The position numbers were made by a program, and so were the translations under genes. From assembly GCF_016924145.1 (NCBI RefSeq), contig NZ_JAFFZO010000038.1, forward strand, positions 1 through 48,454: a stretch of DNA of 48,454 nucleotides. Reading direction: 5' to 3'. Shown one piece after another: positions 17,386-25,039 of the stretch. The stretch comes from Amphritea pacifica. Its GTDB lineage: Bacteria; Pseudomonadota; Gammaproteobacteria; Pseudomonadales; Balneatricaceae. How positions within the stretch are numbered: position 1 is the first letter of the stretch; each line of letters starts with the position of its first letter. The notes under the pieces are model-generated. The model searched no databases and had not been told where the DNA came from. It saw only the letters and a list, made by a program, of their open reading frames with translations.

Positions 17386-18048
17386 ATGCAGTATAAACAT
17401 CAGTATGTAGACGGAACTGACGCTAACCTTCCCGTGGGGAAGGTGGTCTGTGTGGGGAGAAATTATGCCGACCATGCGGCGGAGCTGAATAACCCGGTTC
17501 CGACAACACCGATGCTGTTTATAAAACCTTCAACCGCTATTGTGCCGCTGTCCAGGCCGTTTGAGGTGCCGGTGGATTTTGGCTCGGTCCATTTTGAAAC
17601 GGAGATGGCGGTTCTGATCGGTCAGCCACTGAAAAATGCGACCCATGCTGAGGTAGACGAGGCGATTGTGGGCGTGGGGATAGCGCTTGATCTGACTCTG
17701 CGGGATCTGCAGAGCAAGTTAAAGCAGCAGGGACATCCCTGGGAGAAAGCCAAAGGCTTTGATGGCTCCTGTCCGTTATCCGCATTTCTTGAGCCGGTGG
17801 CGGTGGGGGATCTGCAGGATCAGCAGATCCGCCTGACGGTCAATGGCCAGGTGCGTCAGAACGGTAATAGCAGCCATATGTTGAATAAAGTGCACCCACT
17901 GATCGCATACATGAGCCACTACTTCACCCTGTTGCCCGGCGATGTGGTGCTGACCGGTACTCCGGCTGGGGTTGGCGCCGTTAATCCCGGTGATAAGTTG
18001 TTGCTGGAATTAGGCAGTCAGCTGCGGGTAGAAACTCAGGCTATCTGA
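17386..18048 (+). CDS. Fumarylacetoacetate hydrolase (FAH) family protein, YcgM-like
   Basis: A 220-aa FAH-domain enzyme similar to E. coli YcgM (219 aa) and human FAHD1, which act as acylpyruvases or oxaloacetate decarboxylases/tautomerases. Motifs: KVVCVGRNYADHAAELNN, PMLFIKPSTAIV, the metal-binding HFETEMAVLIG, a later Asp in ALDLTLRDLQ, and KGFDGSCPLS. The ending VVLTGTPAGVGAVNPGD is typical. The ATG at 17386 is chosen because AGGGAG is seven bases upstream; the ATG at 17380 is too close to that site. It is followed after 19 bp by hemJ and is likely co-transcribed with it. The physiological substrate is uncertain. Confidence 0.9.
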   Translation: MQYKHQYVDGTDANLPVGKVVCVGRNYADHAAELNNPVPTTPMLFIKPSTAIVPLSRPFEVPVDFGSVHFETEMAVLIGQPLKNATHAEVDEAIVGVGIALDLTLRDLQSKLKQQGHPWEKAKGFDGSCPLSAFLEPVAVGDLQDQQIRLTVNGQVRQNGNSSHMLNKVHPLIAYMSHYFTLLPGDVVLTGTPAGVGAVNPGDKLLLELGSQLRVETQAI

Positions 18049-18067
18049 GCACAGAGGACGCGACACG

Positions 18068-18481
18068 ATGCTATGGGTAAAGGTGTTTCATATACTGGCA
18101 ATGACCAGTTGGATGGCGGGTATTTTCTATCTGCCGCGTATTTTTGTGCACTATGTCGAGGGGCGTGCAGCGGGACAGGATGTTGCCCGGCTGGAGATTA
18201 TGGCCGGCAAGCTGTTTGGCTTTATGTCGATTATGGCGCTGTTTACTCTTGGGTTTGGCTTATGGCTCTGGCTGGGCTTCGGGATTTCGGGGGGCTGGTT
18301 GCATGCCAAGTTGCTGTTTGTGGCGCTGTTGATCGGTTATCACTTCTGGTGTTTCAGTTATCTGAAAAAACTGCGGGCCGGAACGCTGGATAACAGTGGA
18401 CGATATTTCCGTCTGTTCAATGAGTTGCCGCTGCTGATCTTTATACCGATTCTGATCTTTGTGGTGGTGAAGCCTTTTTAA
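18068..18481 (+). CDS. hemJ: Protoporphyrinogen IX oxidase HemJ
   Basis: A 137-aa inner-membrane protein with four hydrophobic segments, converting protoporphyrinogen IX to protoporphyrin IX in haem synthesis. It shows the HemJ (UPF0093) pattern: LWVKVFHILAMTSWMAGIFYLPRIFVHYVE near the start, containing the conserved His8, and GGWLHAKLLFVALLIGYH with the conserved Lys81. The C-terminus, FNELPLLIFIPILIFVVVKPF, is also typical. A GAGG element lies about 10 bases before the ATG. It follows an FAH-family gene by 19 bp and is convergent with ubiJ. hemE is also in the window but 28 kb away. Confidence 0.93.
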   Translation: MLWVKVFHILAMTSWMAGIFYLPRIFVHYVEGRAAGQDVARLEIMAGKLFGFMSIMALFTLGFGLWLWLGFGISGGWLHAKLLFVALLIGYHFWCFSYLKKLRAGTLDNSGRYFRLFNELPLLIFIPILIFVVVKPF

Positions 18482-18486
18482 CAGGC

Positions 18487-18514
18487 CAGGTTATTAACAA
18501 GCAGGTTATTAACA
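18487..18514. repeat. Two tandem 13-bp repeats
   Basis: CAGGTTATTAACA occurs at 18487-18499 and again at 18502-18514, separated by two bases. They fill the short gap between the convergent hemJ and ubiJ genes. This probably reflects a small slippage duplication; no terminator stem is visible here. Confidence 0.7.
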
Positions 18515-18522
18515 GGAAAGGT

Positions 18523-19149
18523 TTAAGCGCGTTCGATCTTACTGCGTAGCCGTTCAATGCGGGCCGCAGCCCGTTCGGTCTCCTGCCGCAGACTATCCAC
18601 ATCAGAATAGAAACGTTTCAGCTGTGGCCGGCTCGGCAGCAGCTGCAACTCCTCTTTAATATACTCTTGCATATTTAGCATCAGGCTGTGACCCGCCTGC
18701 CGATAAAACTGCGATTTCCATTTCACTAACCGGGCCAGTTCGTGGGCCGGCAGATCACCTGTAATCTGTGCCAGAATCCCCTCCCAGTCCAGTGCGGCAT
18801 CGATCATCACCTGACTGAACCGGGTTGCCAGGGCACTATCGCCAGAAACCTGAATGGTTTTGCCAAACATCGCTTCGCTGTTGTCTGTGGCGCTCAGTAG
18901 CTTGAGAAAGTCTGCCGCTGAGCCGCTCAGGGTGACATCGGCATCATTGCGTTCAATCTGGTCTATCTGCAGGCCGGCGGCGCTGGGCTGCAGTGACAGG
19001 GAGAGTCTGGGGGCGCTGAGCTGAATGGCGATGACTTTGCCATCCAACTGACTGAGCCGATCAACGGTTGCCGGACTGCTCAGCAGTAACCGGTTAATGG
19101 TGCCTTCCGCGAGGGTTAGCAGGGCTGCGCTGATCGATTCGATAGTCAT
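18523..19149 (-). CDS. ubiJ: Ubiquinone biosynthesis accessory factor UbiJ
   Basis: A 208-aa SCP2-domain protein that helps organise the soluble ubiquinone-synthesis complex and binds lipid intermediates. The N-terminal part (LLTLAEGTINRLL, then the beta-rich SCP2 domain to about residue 110) and a C-terminal coiled coil (SLRQETERAAARIERLRSKIERA) match UbiJ of E. coli (201 aa). The AHELARLVKWKSQFYRQAGHSLMLNMQEYIKEELQLLPSR segment is diagnostic. It starts two bases after the ubiE stop, so the two are translated from one message. The usual third gene, ubiB, does not follow; hemJ is found there on the other strand. Confidence 0.94.
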   Translation of the reverse strand: MTIESISAALLTLAEGTINRLLLSSPATVDRLSQLDGKVIAIQLSAPRLSLSLQPSAAGLQIDQIERNDADVTLSGSAADFLKLLSATDNSEAMFGKTIQVSGDSALATRFSQVMIDAALDWEGILAQITGDLPAHELARLVKWKSQFYRQAGHSLMLNMQEYIKEELQLLPSRPQLKRFYSDVDSLRQETERAAARIERLRSKIERA

Positions 19150-19151
19150 GG

Positions 19152-19913
19152 TCAGGGTTTGATGCCGGTATGCAGGGCGACAACGCCACCGGTCATATTC
19201 TGATATTTACACTGGGTCAGGCCTGCTTCCTCCATCATCCCTTTCAGGGTTTCCTGATCGGGGTGCATGCGGATCGATTCTGCCAGATAACGGTAACTGT
19301 CCTCATCGCCCGCAATCAGCTTGCCGATTTTGGGTAGCAGGTTGAATGAGTATAGATCATAGGCTTTGGTCAGCAGTGGATTTTCGGTTTTGGAAAACTC
19401 CAGCACCATTACCTTACCGCCGGGTTTCAGTACCCGGGCCATTGACGCCAGCGCTTTCTCTTTGAAGGTGACGTTTCGCAGGCCAAATGCGATGGTGATG
19501 CAGTCAAAGGTGTTGTCTGGGAAGGGTAGCGCTTCAGCATTGGCCTGGACAAACTCGACATTGCCAGTGATGCCCCGATCCATCAACCGGTCGCGGCCAA
19601 CCTTAAGCATTGAATCATTGATATCCGCCAGAACCACTTTGCCCTCTGAACCCACCAGACGAGAGAAACGCATCGTCAGGTCGCCCGTACCGCCGGCAAT
19701 ATCCAGCACTTTATGGCCACGACGGACACCGCTCTGTTCGATGGTCAGCCGTTTCCAGATGCGATGGATACCGCCGGACATCAGATCGTTCATGATGTCA
19801 TACTTGCTGGCAACCGAGTGAAAAACGTCAGCTACTTTCGCCTGTTTTTCATCGACTTTGACCTGTTCGAAGCCGAAATGGGTTTTGTCCTGAGATTGTT
19901 TCTGGTCAGTCAT
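19152..19913 (-). CDS. ubiE: Ubiquinone/menaquinone C-methyltransferase UbiE
   Basis: A 253-aa SAM-dependent methyltransferase for the C-methylation step of ubiquinone synthesis (and of menaquinone where made). It aligns with E. coli UbiE (251 aa): [29 protein letters not shown] motif [62 protein letters not shown] and a closing [12 protein letters not shown]. The start at 19913 is chosen for length and for AGGT upstream; the extension to 19970 is not family-like. It is the first gene of a ubiE-ubiJ pair. Confidence 0.98.
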   Translation of the reverse strand: MTDQKQSQDKTHFGFEQVKVDEKQAKVADVFHSVASKYDIMNDLMSGGIHRIWKRLTIEQSGVRRGHKVLDIAGGTGDLTMRFSRLVGSEGKVVLADINDSMLKVGRDRLMDRGITGNVEFVQANAEALPFPDNTFDCITIAFGLRNVTFKEKALASMARVLKPGGKVMVLEFSKTENPLLTKAYDLYSFNLLPKIGKLIAGDEDSYRYLAESIRMHPDQETLKGMMEEAGLTQCKYQNMTGGVVALHTGIKP

Positions 19914-20044
19914 AGAAAACCTGTAATCTGCATAGTTCGCGTTGCAGCATTCTACCTTTGCCACAGGCAATTGTCTTTACTCTTCCATCATCAACTGATC
20001 TGGGTAAATAAAAAACCGGTTCAGTCAGCGAGAGGCTGTGCTGC

Positions 20045-20422
20045 CTAACCCCGGGCGATCATGTTGCCGTGGCGTGTGGCTCCGGCCTCTTGCAGGGCTG
20101 CGAGATAACGGTTCCAGTAGGTATCATGATGTAGACACAGGTCGTAGAGGTATTCCCAGGTGTACAGGCCGCTGTCGTGGCCATCATCAAAGATAATCTT
20201 GAGTGCATAGTTGCCAGCGGATTCAAGCCCTTTGATTCCCACCAGTTGTTTGCCTGTCTGCAGCACGCCGTTGCCGATACCGTGACCGCGTACCTCGGCT
20301 GAGGGTGAGTGAACCCGCAGGTATTCGGCGGTCAGTTCGTAATGCTCCTGATCACTGTAAATCAGCTCAAGGGTTCTGGATTTTGCGTGAAGCTTAATGT
20401 CTTTTGGAAGTGGTGCTGCCAT
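20045..20422 (-). CDS. DUF971 (GBBH-like N-terminal domain) protein
   Basis: A 125-aa protein consisting of one DUF971 domain, the fold found at the N-terminus of gamma-butyrobetaine hydroxylase. Visible: DIKLHAKSRTLELIYSDQEHYELTAEYLRVHSPSAEVRGHG and ALKIIFDDGHDSGLYTWEYLYDLCLHHDTYWNRYLAAL. Its job is not settled; related domains have been linked to iron-sulfur or metal handling, but I see no Cys cluster here. The start at 20422 has GGAG seven bases upstream. The longer frame (GTG at 20458) runs through a perfect hairpin and is not likely. It follows hslU on the same strand, as in Pseudomonas. Confidence 0.85.
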   Translation of the reverse strand: MAAPLPKDIKLHAKSRTLELIYSDQEHYELTAEYLRVHSPSAEVRGHGIGNGVLQTGKQLVGIKGLESAGNYALKIIFDDGHDSGLYTWEYLYDLCLHHDTYWNRYLAALQEAGATRHGNMIARG

Positions 20423-20434
20423 GACTGACTCCGA

Positions 20435-20457
20435 TGGCGGAGCCTGAGGCTCCGCCA
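20435..20457 (-). terminator. Hairpin between hslU and the DUF971 gene
   Basis: A perfect 10-bp stem TGGCGGAGCC / GGCTCCGCCA with a three-base loop, 11 bp after the hslU stop. It lacks a T-tract, so it may be a partial terminator, an mRNA-stability hairpin or a processing site. Confidence 0.55.
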
Positions 20458-20468
20458 CATGGATGGGG

Positions 20469-21803
20469 TTAAAGGATATAGTGGCTCAGGTCTTCATTCT
20501 GGCTCAGCTCTGCCAGATGCTGATCCACATAAGCACGATCGACATTGATGGTCTGACCTGAGTTGTCGGCGGCGGTGAAAGAGATCTCTTCCAGTAATCG
20601 CTCCATCATTGTATGCAGGCGACGGGCACCGATGTTTTCGGTTTTCTCATTGACCTGATACGCCAGCTCAGCAATCCGGTCGATGCCATCCTGAGTATAC
20701 TCAACGGTGACTCCCTCCGTCGCCAGCAGGGCGCGGTATTGCTCCGTCAGTGAGGCATTTGGTTCGGTGAGGATGCGGCGGAAATCATCCGGTGTCAGAG
20801 CCTTTAGTTCAACCCGGATCGGCAGACGCCCCTGCAGTTCGGGAATCAGATCGGATGGTTTGGACAGATGAAACGCGCCGGAGGCGATAAACAGAATGTG
20901 GTCCGTTTTGATCATGCCGTATTTGGTGGTTACGGTGCTGCCTTCGATCAGCGGCAGCAGATCGCGCTGAACCCCTTCGCGTGACACATCAGCCCCGGTG
21001 CCCTCACGTTTGCACACTTTGTCGATCTCGTCGAGGAAGACGATGCCGTTTTGCTCCACGGCGTCGATGGCCTGCTGTTTCAGCTCATCATCATTGACCA
21101 TTTTGGCCGCTTCTTCGTCGATCACCTGTTTCAGCGCATCTTTAACCTTCATCCGTTTACTTTTGGTTTTGTTGTTGCCCAGGTTGGAGAACATGCTCTG
21201 CAGCTGACTGGTCATCTCCTCCATTCCCGGGGGAGCCATGATCTCAACCCCGACCGGTGTCTGGCTCAGATCGATATCGATCTCTTTATCATCCAGCTTG
21301 CCTTCACGCAGTTGCTTGCGCAGCAGTTGCCGGGTCGCACTGTCCTGTTTCGGTTCTGCCGGTTGCTCATCAAAACTGGTGGGGCGGGCAGGTGGCAACA
21401 GAGCATCAAGAATGCGATCTTCGGCGGAATCTTCGGCGCGGAATTTAACTTTATCCATCGCCTGTTCGCGCAACATTTTGATCGCCATATCCATCAGGTC
21501 GCGGATAATGGTTTCGACATCGCGGCCGACATAGCCCACTTCGGTAAACTTGGTGGCTTCAACCTTAATAAAAGGGGCGTTAGCCAGTTTCGCCAGGCGG
21601 CGGGCAATTTCGGTTTTACCGACCCCGGTAGGGCCAATCATCAGAATATTCTTGGGTGAAACTTCGGCGCGCAGTTCAGGCTCCAGCTGCATCCGGCGCC
21701 AGCGGTTTCGCAGTGCGATGGCGACTGAACGTTTGGCGTTGGCCTGACCGACGATGTGTCGGTCAAGTTCAGAAACTATTTCGCGGGGTGTCATATTGGA
21801 CAT
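20469..21803 (-). CDS. hslU: HslU, ATPase subunit of the HslVU protease
   Basis: The 444-aa AAA+ unfoldase that feeds substrates to HslV. The N-terminus [37 protein letters not shown] is nearly identical to E. coli HslU (443 aa). Walker A is GPTGVGKT (57-64), pore loop GYVGRD, then the variable I domain (about 110-240), Walker [10 protein letters not shown], sensor 2 [16 protein letters not shown], and the C-terminus [12 protein letters not shown], which inserts between HslV subunits. It lies 29 bp downstream of hslV and is driven by the heat-shock promoter there. Confidence 0.99.
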   Translation of the reverse strand: MSNMTPREIVSELDRHIVGQANAKRSVAIALRNRWRRMQLEPELRAEVSPKNILMIGPTGVGKTEIARRLAKLANAPFIKVEATKFTEVGYVGRDVETIIRDLMDMAIKMLREQAMDKVKFRAEDSAEDRILDALLPPARPTSFDEQPAEPKQDSATRQLLRKQLREGKLDDKEIDIDLSQTPVGVEIMAPPGMEEMTSQLQSMFSNLGNNKTKSKRMKVKDALKQVIDEEAAKMVNDDELKQQAIDAVEQNGIVFLDEIDKVCKREGTGADVSREGVQRDLLPLIEGSTVTTKYGMIKTDHILFIASGAFHLSKPSDLIPELQGRLPIRVELKALTPDDFRRILTEPNASLTEQYRALLATEGVTVEYTQDGIDRIAELAYQVNEKTENIGARRLHTMMERLLEEISFTAADNSGQTINVDRAYVDQHLAELSQNEDLSHYIL

Positions 21804-21832
21804 CAGTAATTCTCTCTGGCTATTCTTCAGGC

Positions 21833-22366
21833 TCAGGCTGCGGTGGACTGCAGCTGTTCTATGGTGAGGTTGGCGTTGGTAAAGACACAGATATCGGCAG
21901 CGATCTGCAGGCTCTTTTCAACAATATCCCGGGCGGACAGATCACTGTTAGCAACCAGTGCGCGGGCTGCAGCCAGGGCGTAGTTGCCACCGGAGCCGAT
22001 GGCGATGACGCCGTCTTCGGGTTCAATAATGTCGCCGCTGCCAGAGATAAGGTAGGTTTTATCTTTATTGGCAACCAGCATCAGTGCTTCCAGTTTTCGC
22101 AGCACCCGGTCACCACGCCACTCCCGGGCCAGGCTGACCACGGCATTGAAAATATTGCCCTGATGTTTCTCCAGTTGCTGTTCGAACAGATCCAGCAGGG
22201 TGATGGCGTCTGCAGTGCTGCCGGCGAAGCCGGTGATGACATCGTGCTTTGGCAGGCGACGGACTTTGCGGGCGGTACCTTTCATTACGGTGTTGCCAAG
22301 CGAAACCTGGCCGTCACCGCCGACAACGACCTGATCGTTGCGGCGTACTGAAACAATTGTGGTCAT
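21833..22366 (-). CDS. hslV: HslV, peptidase subunit of the HslVU protease
   Basis: A 177-aa proteasome-like threonine protease. It starts [30 protein letters not shown]; removal of Met exposes the catalytic Thr, as in the family. Other features are [12 protein letters not shown] and [14 protein letters not shown]. It forms two stacked hexameric rings capped by HslU. It is first in the hslV-hslU pair, preceded by a heat-shock promoter (22413-22440) and a short hairpin in the leader (22389-22410). Confidence 0.99.
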   Translation of the reverse strand: MTTIVSVRRNDQVVVGGDGQVSLGNTVMKGTARKVRRLPKHDVITGFAGSTADAITLLDLFEQQLEKHQGNIFNAVVSLAREWRGDRVLRKLEALMLVANKDKTYLISGSGDIIEPEDGVIAIGSGGNYALAAARALVANSDLSARDIVEKSLQIAADICVFTNANLTIEQLQSTAA

Positions 22367-22388
22367 GGGTGCGTTTTCCCGAATAGAT

Positions 22389-22410
22389 ATACTCAGTTTT
22401 CAATGAGTAT
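22389..22410 (-). promoter_or_regulatory. Stem-loop in the hslV leader
   Basis: ATACTCA and TGAGTAT form a 7-bp stem around an 8-base loop, between the heat-shock promoter and the hslV start codon. E. coli hslVU mRNA also has an inverted repeat in its leader that affects message stability. A similar role here is inferred; the sequence is not the same. Confidence 0.5.
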
Positions 22411-22412
22411 AG

Positions 22413-22440
22413 ATATGGGAGCGCAGGACGTTATTTCAAG
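22413..22440 (-). promoter_or_regulatory. Heat-shock (sigma-32) promoter of hslVU
   Basis: On the minus strand CTTGAAA is followed after 14 bases by CCCATAT, a near-perfect match to the sigma-32 consensus (CTTGAAA, 13-15 bases, CCCATNT). It lies 47 bp upstream of the hslV start codon. Confidence 0.88.
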
Positions 22441-22466
22441 GTTATGAATATCCGATGACCGATCGA

Positions 22467-23165
22467 TTAGTCGATTTGTCGGACTAATGGCTGAATACTC
22501 ATCCTGACCAGGCGGTCTTCAGCTTTATTCAGCAGCGAGCGGTTTTCGAACGGGCCGGACAGTACCTGATACCAGATGCTGCCATTGCTATTGGTCACCC
22601 GGTGCGTTTTGACATTGGGCAGCCCTTCCAGAATAAGGCGTGCCCGCAGTTGTTCAGCATCGCTCTGATTTTTGAAAGAGCCGGCCTGAATCACATAGGT
22701 GTGTGCCGATTTAGCGTCTTTCGGGGTCGATTTGTAGGGCTCAACATTGGCGGTATCGACTTCGCTCTCTGGCAGAATCTGATAGAAATCAAACCGTTCA
22801 GACTGCTCCTCAACCGGTATTGCCGGTTTGGCGGCTTTGCTTTCCGGTTGTTTTGTTTTGGATTCAGCAGGTTGTGCTTTTGGTGCGGCTTTAGCCACCG
22901 GTTTACTAACCTTGTCAGCCGCTTTGGCAGCGGGCTTTGACGTGGCTGGCTGTGTAGTGGTGCCGGTAGTGCTGTTATCGGGTTTTACGGTCGTCAGTTG
23001 CCAGAGCGCGAAGCCAAAGCCGGCCAGCACTACCAGACTGATAACAGAGCGTACCAGCGGGAAGGGCTTTTTCACCGGCGCGCTTTTGGTTTTTGCATTG
23101 CTTCGCGTTGCCCGGCTGGCGGCCGTTCCACTGTTGCGTTTCTTTGCGTAATCTTTGCGCGCCAT
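22467..23165 (-). CDS. FtsN-like SPOR-domain protein
   Basis: A 232-aa bitopic membrane protein. It has a basic cytoplasmic start (MARKDYAKKRNSGTAASRATRSNAKTK), one membrane helix (VRSVISLVVLAGFGFALWQL, about 40-60), a Pro/Ala/Lys-rich periplasmic linker, and a C-terminal SPOR domain (about 155-232: YVIQAGSFKNQSDAEQLRARLILEGL ... WYQVLSGPFENRS). SPOR domains bind denuded septal peptidoglycan. The architecture and the location between argS and hslV match the FtsN-type cell-division activator of Pseudomonas. The start at 23165 gives this topology; the longer frame overlaps argS. I leave the gene symbol blank because the FtsN essential motif is not clear. Confidence 0.88.
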   Translation of the reverse strand: MARKDYAKKRNSGTAASRATRSNAKTKSAPVKKPFPLVRSVISLVVLAGFGFALWQLTTVKPDNSTTGTTTQPATSKPAAKAADKVSKPVAKAAPKAQPAESKTKQPESKAAKPAIPVEEQSERFDFYQILPESEVDTANVEPYKSTPKDAKSAHTYVIQAGSFKNQSDAEQLRARLILEGLPNVKTHRVTNSNGSIWYQVLSGPFENRSLLNKAEDRLVRMSIQPLVRQID

Positions 23166-23178
23166 CAGTTTCGCCTGC

Positions 23179-24864
23179 TTACATAAGGTCCGGAGCATTG
23201 ACGCCCAGCAGGTCCAGGCCGTTTGCCAGTACCTGTCTGACGGCAACCGCCAGGGTTAGCCGGGCGTTGCGCAGGTCAGTATCGTCAACCAGAGTTTTTT
23301 CTGAGTTGTAATAGGTGTGGAAATCGCTGGCCAGCTCATAGAGGTAGGTGGCGATCAGATGAGGTTCGCGGACATCGGCAGCGCGTTTCACCACTTCCGG
23401 ATAACGTCCCAGCTTAATCGTCAGGTGTTTCTCCGATTCAAGGGTCAGCCGGTCGAGGGCGTTCTGACCGGTTTGCTCATCCCACTGCTGGTTGTTTTCA
23501 ACCAGTTTACGGAAGATTGAGCAGACCCGTGCATGGGCATACTGAATGTAATAGACCGGATTATCCGCAGACTCTGAGCGCGCCAGATCGATATCAAAAT
23601 TCAGATGGCTGTCTGATTTACGGGCTGCCAGAAAGTAGCGGGTGGCATCACGGCCTACCTCGTCGATCAGGTCTCGCAGGGTCAGATAACTGCCCGCGCG
23701 TTTGGAAATCTTGACCTCTTCACCACCGCGCATAACGGTGGCCATCTGGTGCAGTACATAATCTGGCCAGCCCTTAGGGATCCCTGCATTGAGTGCCTGC
23801 AGACCCGCGCGAACGCGGGTGATGGTGCTGTGGTGATCAGCGCCCTGTTCGTTAATAACTGTGTCAAAGCCGCGCTGCCACTTATTCATATGGTAGGCAA
23901 CATCAGGCACAAAGTAGGTATAACCGCCATCGGTTTTGCGCATTACCCGATCTTTATCATCACCAAAGTCGGTGGTTCGCAGCCACAGCGCGCCACCATC
24001 CTCGTAGGTATAGCCATTGTTAATCAGGGTTTGTACAGTTTCCTCAACTTTGCCTTCGCTATAGAGAGAGGACTCAAGGAAATAGACATCGAAGTCGACG
24101 CCGAACGCTTTCAGGTCCAGATCCTGCTCATGGCGCAGATAGGCCACAGCAAAATGGCGGATCGCTTCCAGATCATCGGCATCCTGAGTGCCGGTAAAAC
24201 TCTGATCTTCAGAGCTGACCGTATCTCCGCGCATAAAGCTTTCCGCCAGTTCAGTAATATAAGCACCGCGGTAGCCATCCTCAGGCCAGCTTGGGTCTTC
24301 TGGGGTTAGTCCTTTGCAGCGTGCCTGTACAGAGAGTGCCAGATTGTTAATCTGGGCACCGGCATCATTGTAATAAAACTCGCGGGTGACCTCCCAGCCA
24401 GTCGCCTCCATCAGGCGGCTGAGGCAGTCGCCGACCGCTGCGCCCCGGCCGTGACCAATGTGCAGAGGGCCGGTTGGGTTGGCAGAGACAAACTCAATCT
24501 GCACCTTTTTGCCGGCACCATCGTTGTTGCGGCCGTAATCACTTTTCTGCTGCAGGATGGTTTTGATCAGGTTGCCGGTTGAGGCATCGCTGACAAAGAA
24601 GTTGATAAAACCGGGGCCGGCGATCTCGGTTTTTTCGACATTATCAGAACCGGGCAGGGCTGCGCAGATCTTTTGAGACAGTTCCCGGGGGTTGCATCTG
24701 GCAGCCTTGGCCAGGGTCAGAGCGATGTTGGAGGCAAAGTCTCCATGAGACTTGTCGCGGGTGTTCTCTACCATGATGTTGGGCTGAGTGTCAGCTGGCA
24801 GGGTGCCATTTTCAATCAGCGAGGTCAGGGCAGTATTAATCAGATCCGCAATGTGTTGTTTCAT
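23179..24864 (-). CDS. argS: Arginyl-tRNA synthetase
   Basis: A 561-aa class I aminoacyl-tRNA synthetase charging tRNA-Arg. The N-terminal additional domain precedes [22 protein letters not shown], which contains the HIGH motif. The KMSKS equivalent is KISKRAG, and the anticodon-binding C-terminal domain ends [16 protein letters not shown]-like ([14 protein letters not shown]). The ATG at 24864 is preferred over an in-frame TTG six bases upstream. The ribosome binding site is weak. It is upstream of the SPOR-protein gene (13 bp gap), so the two are probably co-transcribed. Confidence 0.98.
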   Translation of the reverse strand: MKQHIADLINTALTSLIENGTLPADTQPNIMVENTRDKSHGDFASNIALTLAKAARCNPRELSQKICAALPGSDNVEKTEIAGPGFINFFVSDASTGNLIKTILQQKSDYGRNNDGAGKKVQIEFVSANPTGPLHIGHGRGAAVGDCLSRLMEATGWEVTREFYYNDAGAQINNLALSVQARCKGLTPEDPSWPEDGYRGAYITELAESFMRGDTVSSEDQSFTGTQDADDLEAIRHFAVAYLRHEQDLDLKAFGVDFDVYFLESSLYSEGKVEETVQTLINNGYTYEDGGALWLRTTDFGDDKDRVMRKTDGGYTYFVPDVAYHMNKWQRGFDTVINEQGADHHSTITRVRAGLQALNAGIPKGWPDYVLHQMATVMRGGEEVKISKRAGSYLTLRDLIDEVGRDATRYFLAARKSDSHLNFDIDLARSESADNPVYYIQYAHARVCSIFRKLVENNQQWDEQTGQNALDRLTLESEKHLTIKLGRYPEVVKRAADVREPHLIATYLYELASDFHTYYNSEKTLVDDTDLRNARLTLAVAVRQVLANGLDLLGVNAPDLM

Positions 24865-25014
24865 GCTCAAAAGATACCGGGTTGAATTCAGGGGCCAGAT
24901 TCAGCGCCGCAGGTTTTTCGCCTTATGAAGAGTAAAGGAGAGTATCAAAACTAAGGCGGTTGCGCGTTGTCTGTAAAAAAGACCGCGTATTATCCCTTTT
25001 CGTCCGCCCTTTGT

Positions 25015-25032
25015 TAACCCCTGATGGGGTTA
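25015..25032 (-). terminator. Possible hairpin after priA
   Basis: TAACCCC and GGGGTTA form a 7-bp stem with a 4-base loop, eight bases past the priA stop codon. There is no T-tract on the minus strand, so termination here is uncertain. Confidence 0.35.
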
Positions 25033-25039
25033 TTTGTGG

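Noticed and set aside
20423-20458. Longer N-terminus for the DUF971 protein
   Set aside because: It would use a GTG inside a perfect hairpin, while the downstream ATG at 20422 has a good ribosome binding site.
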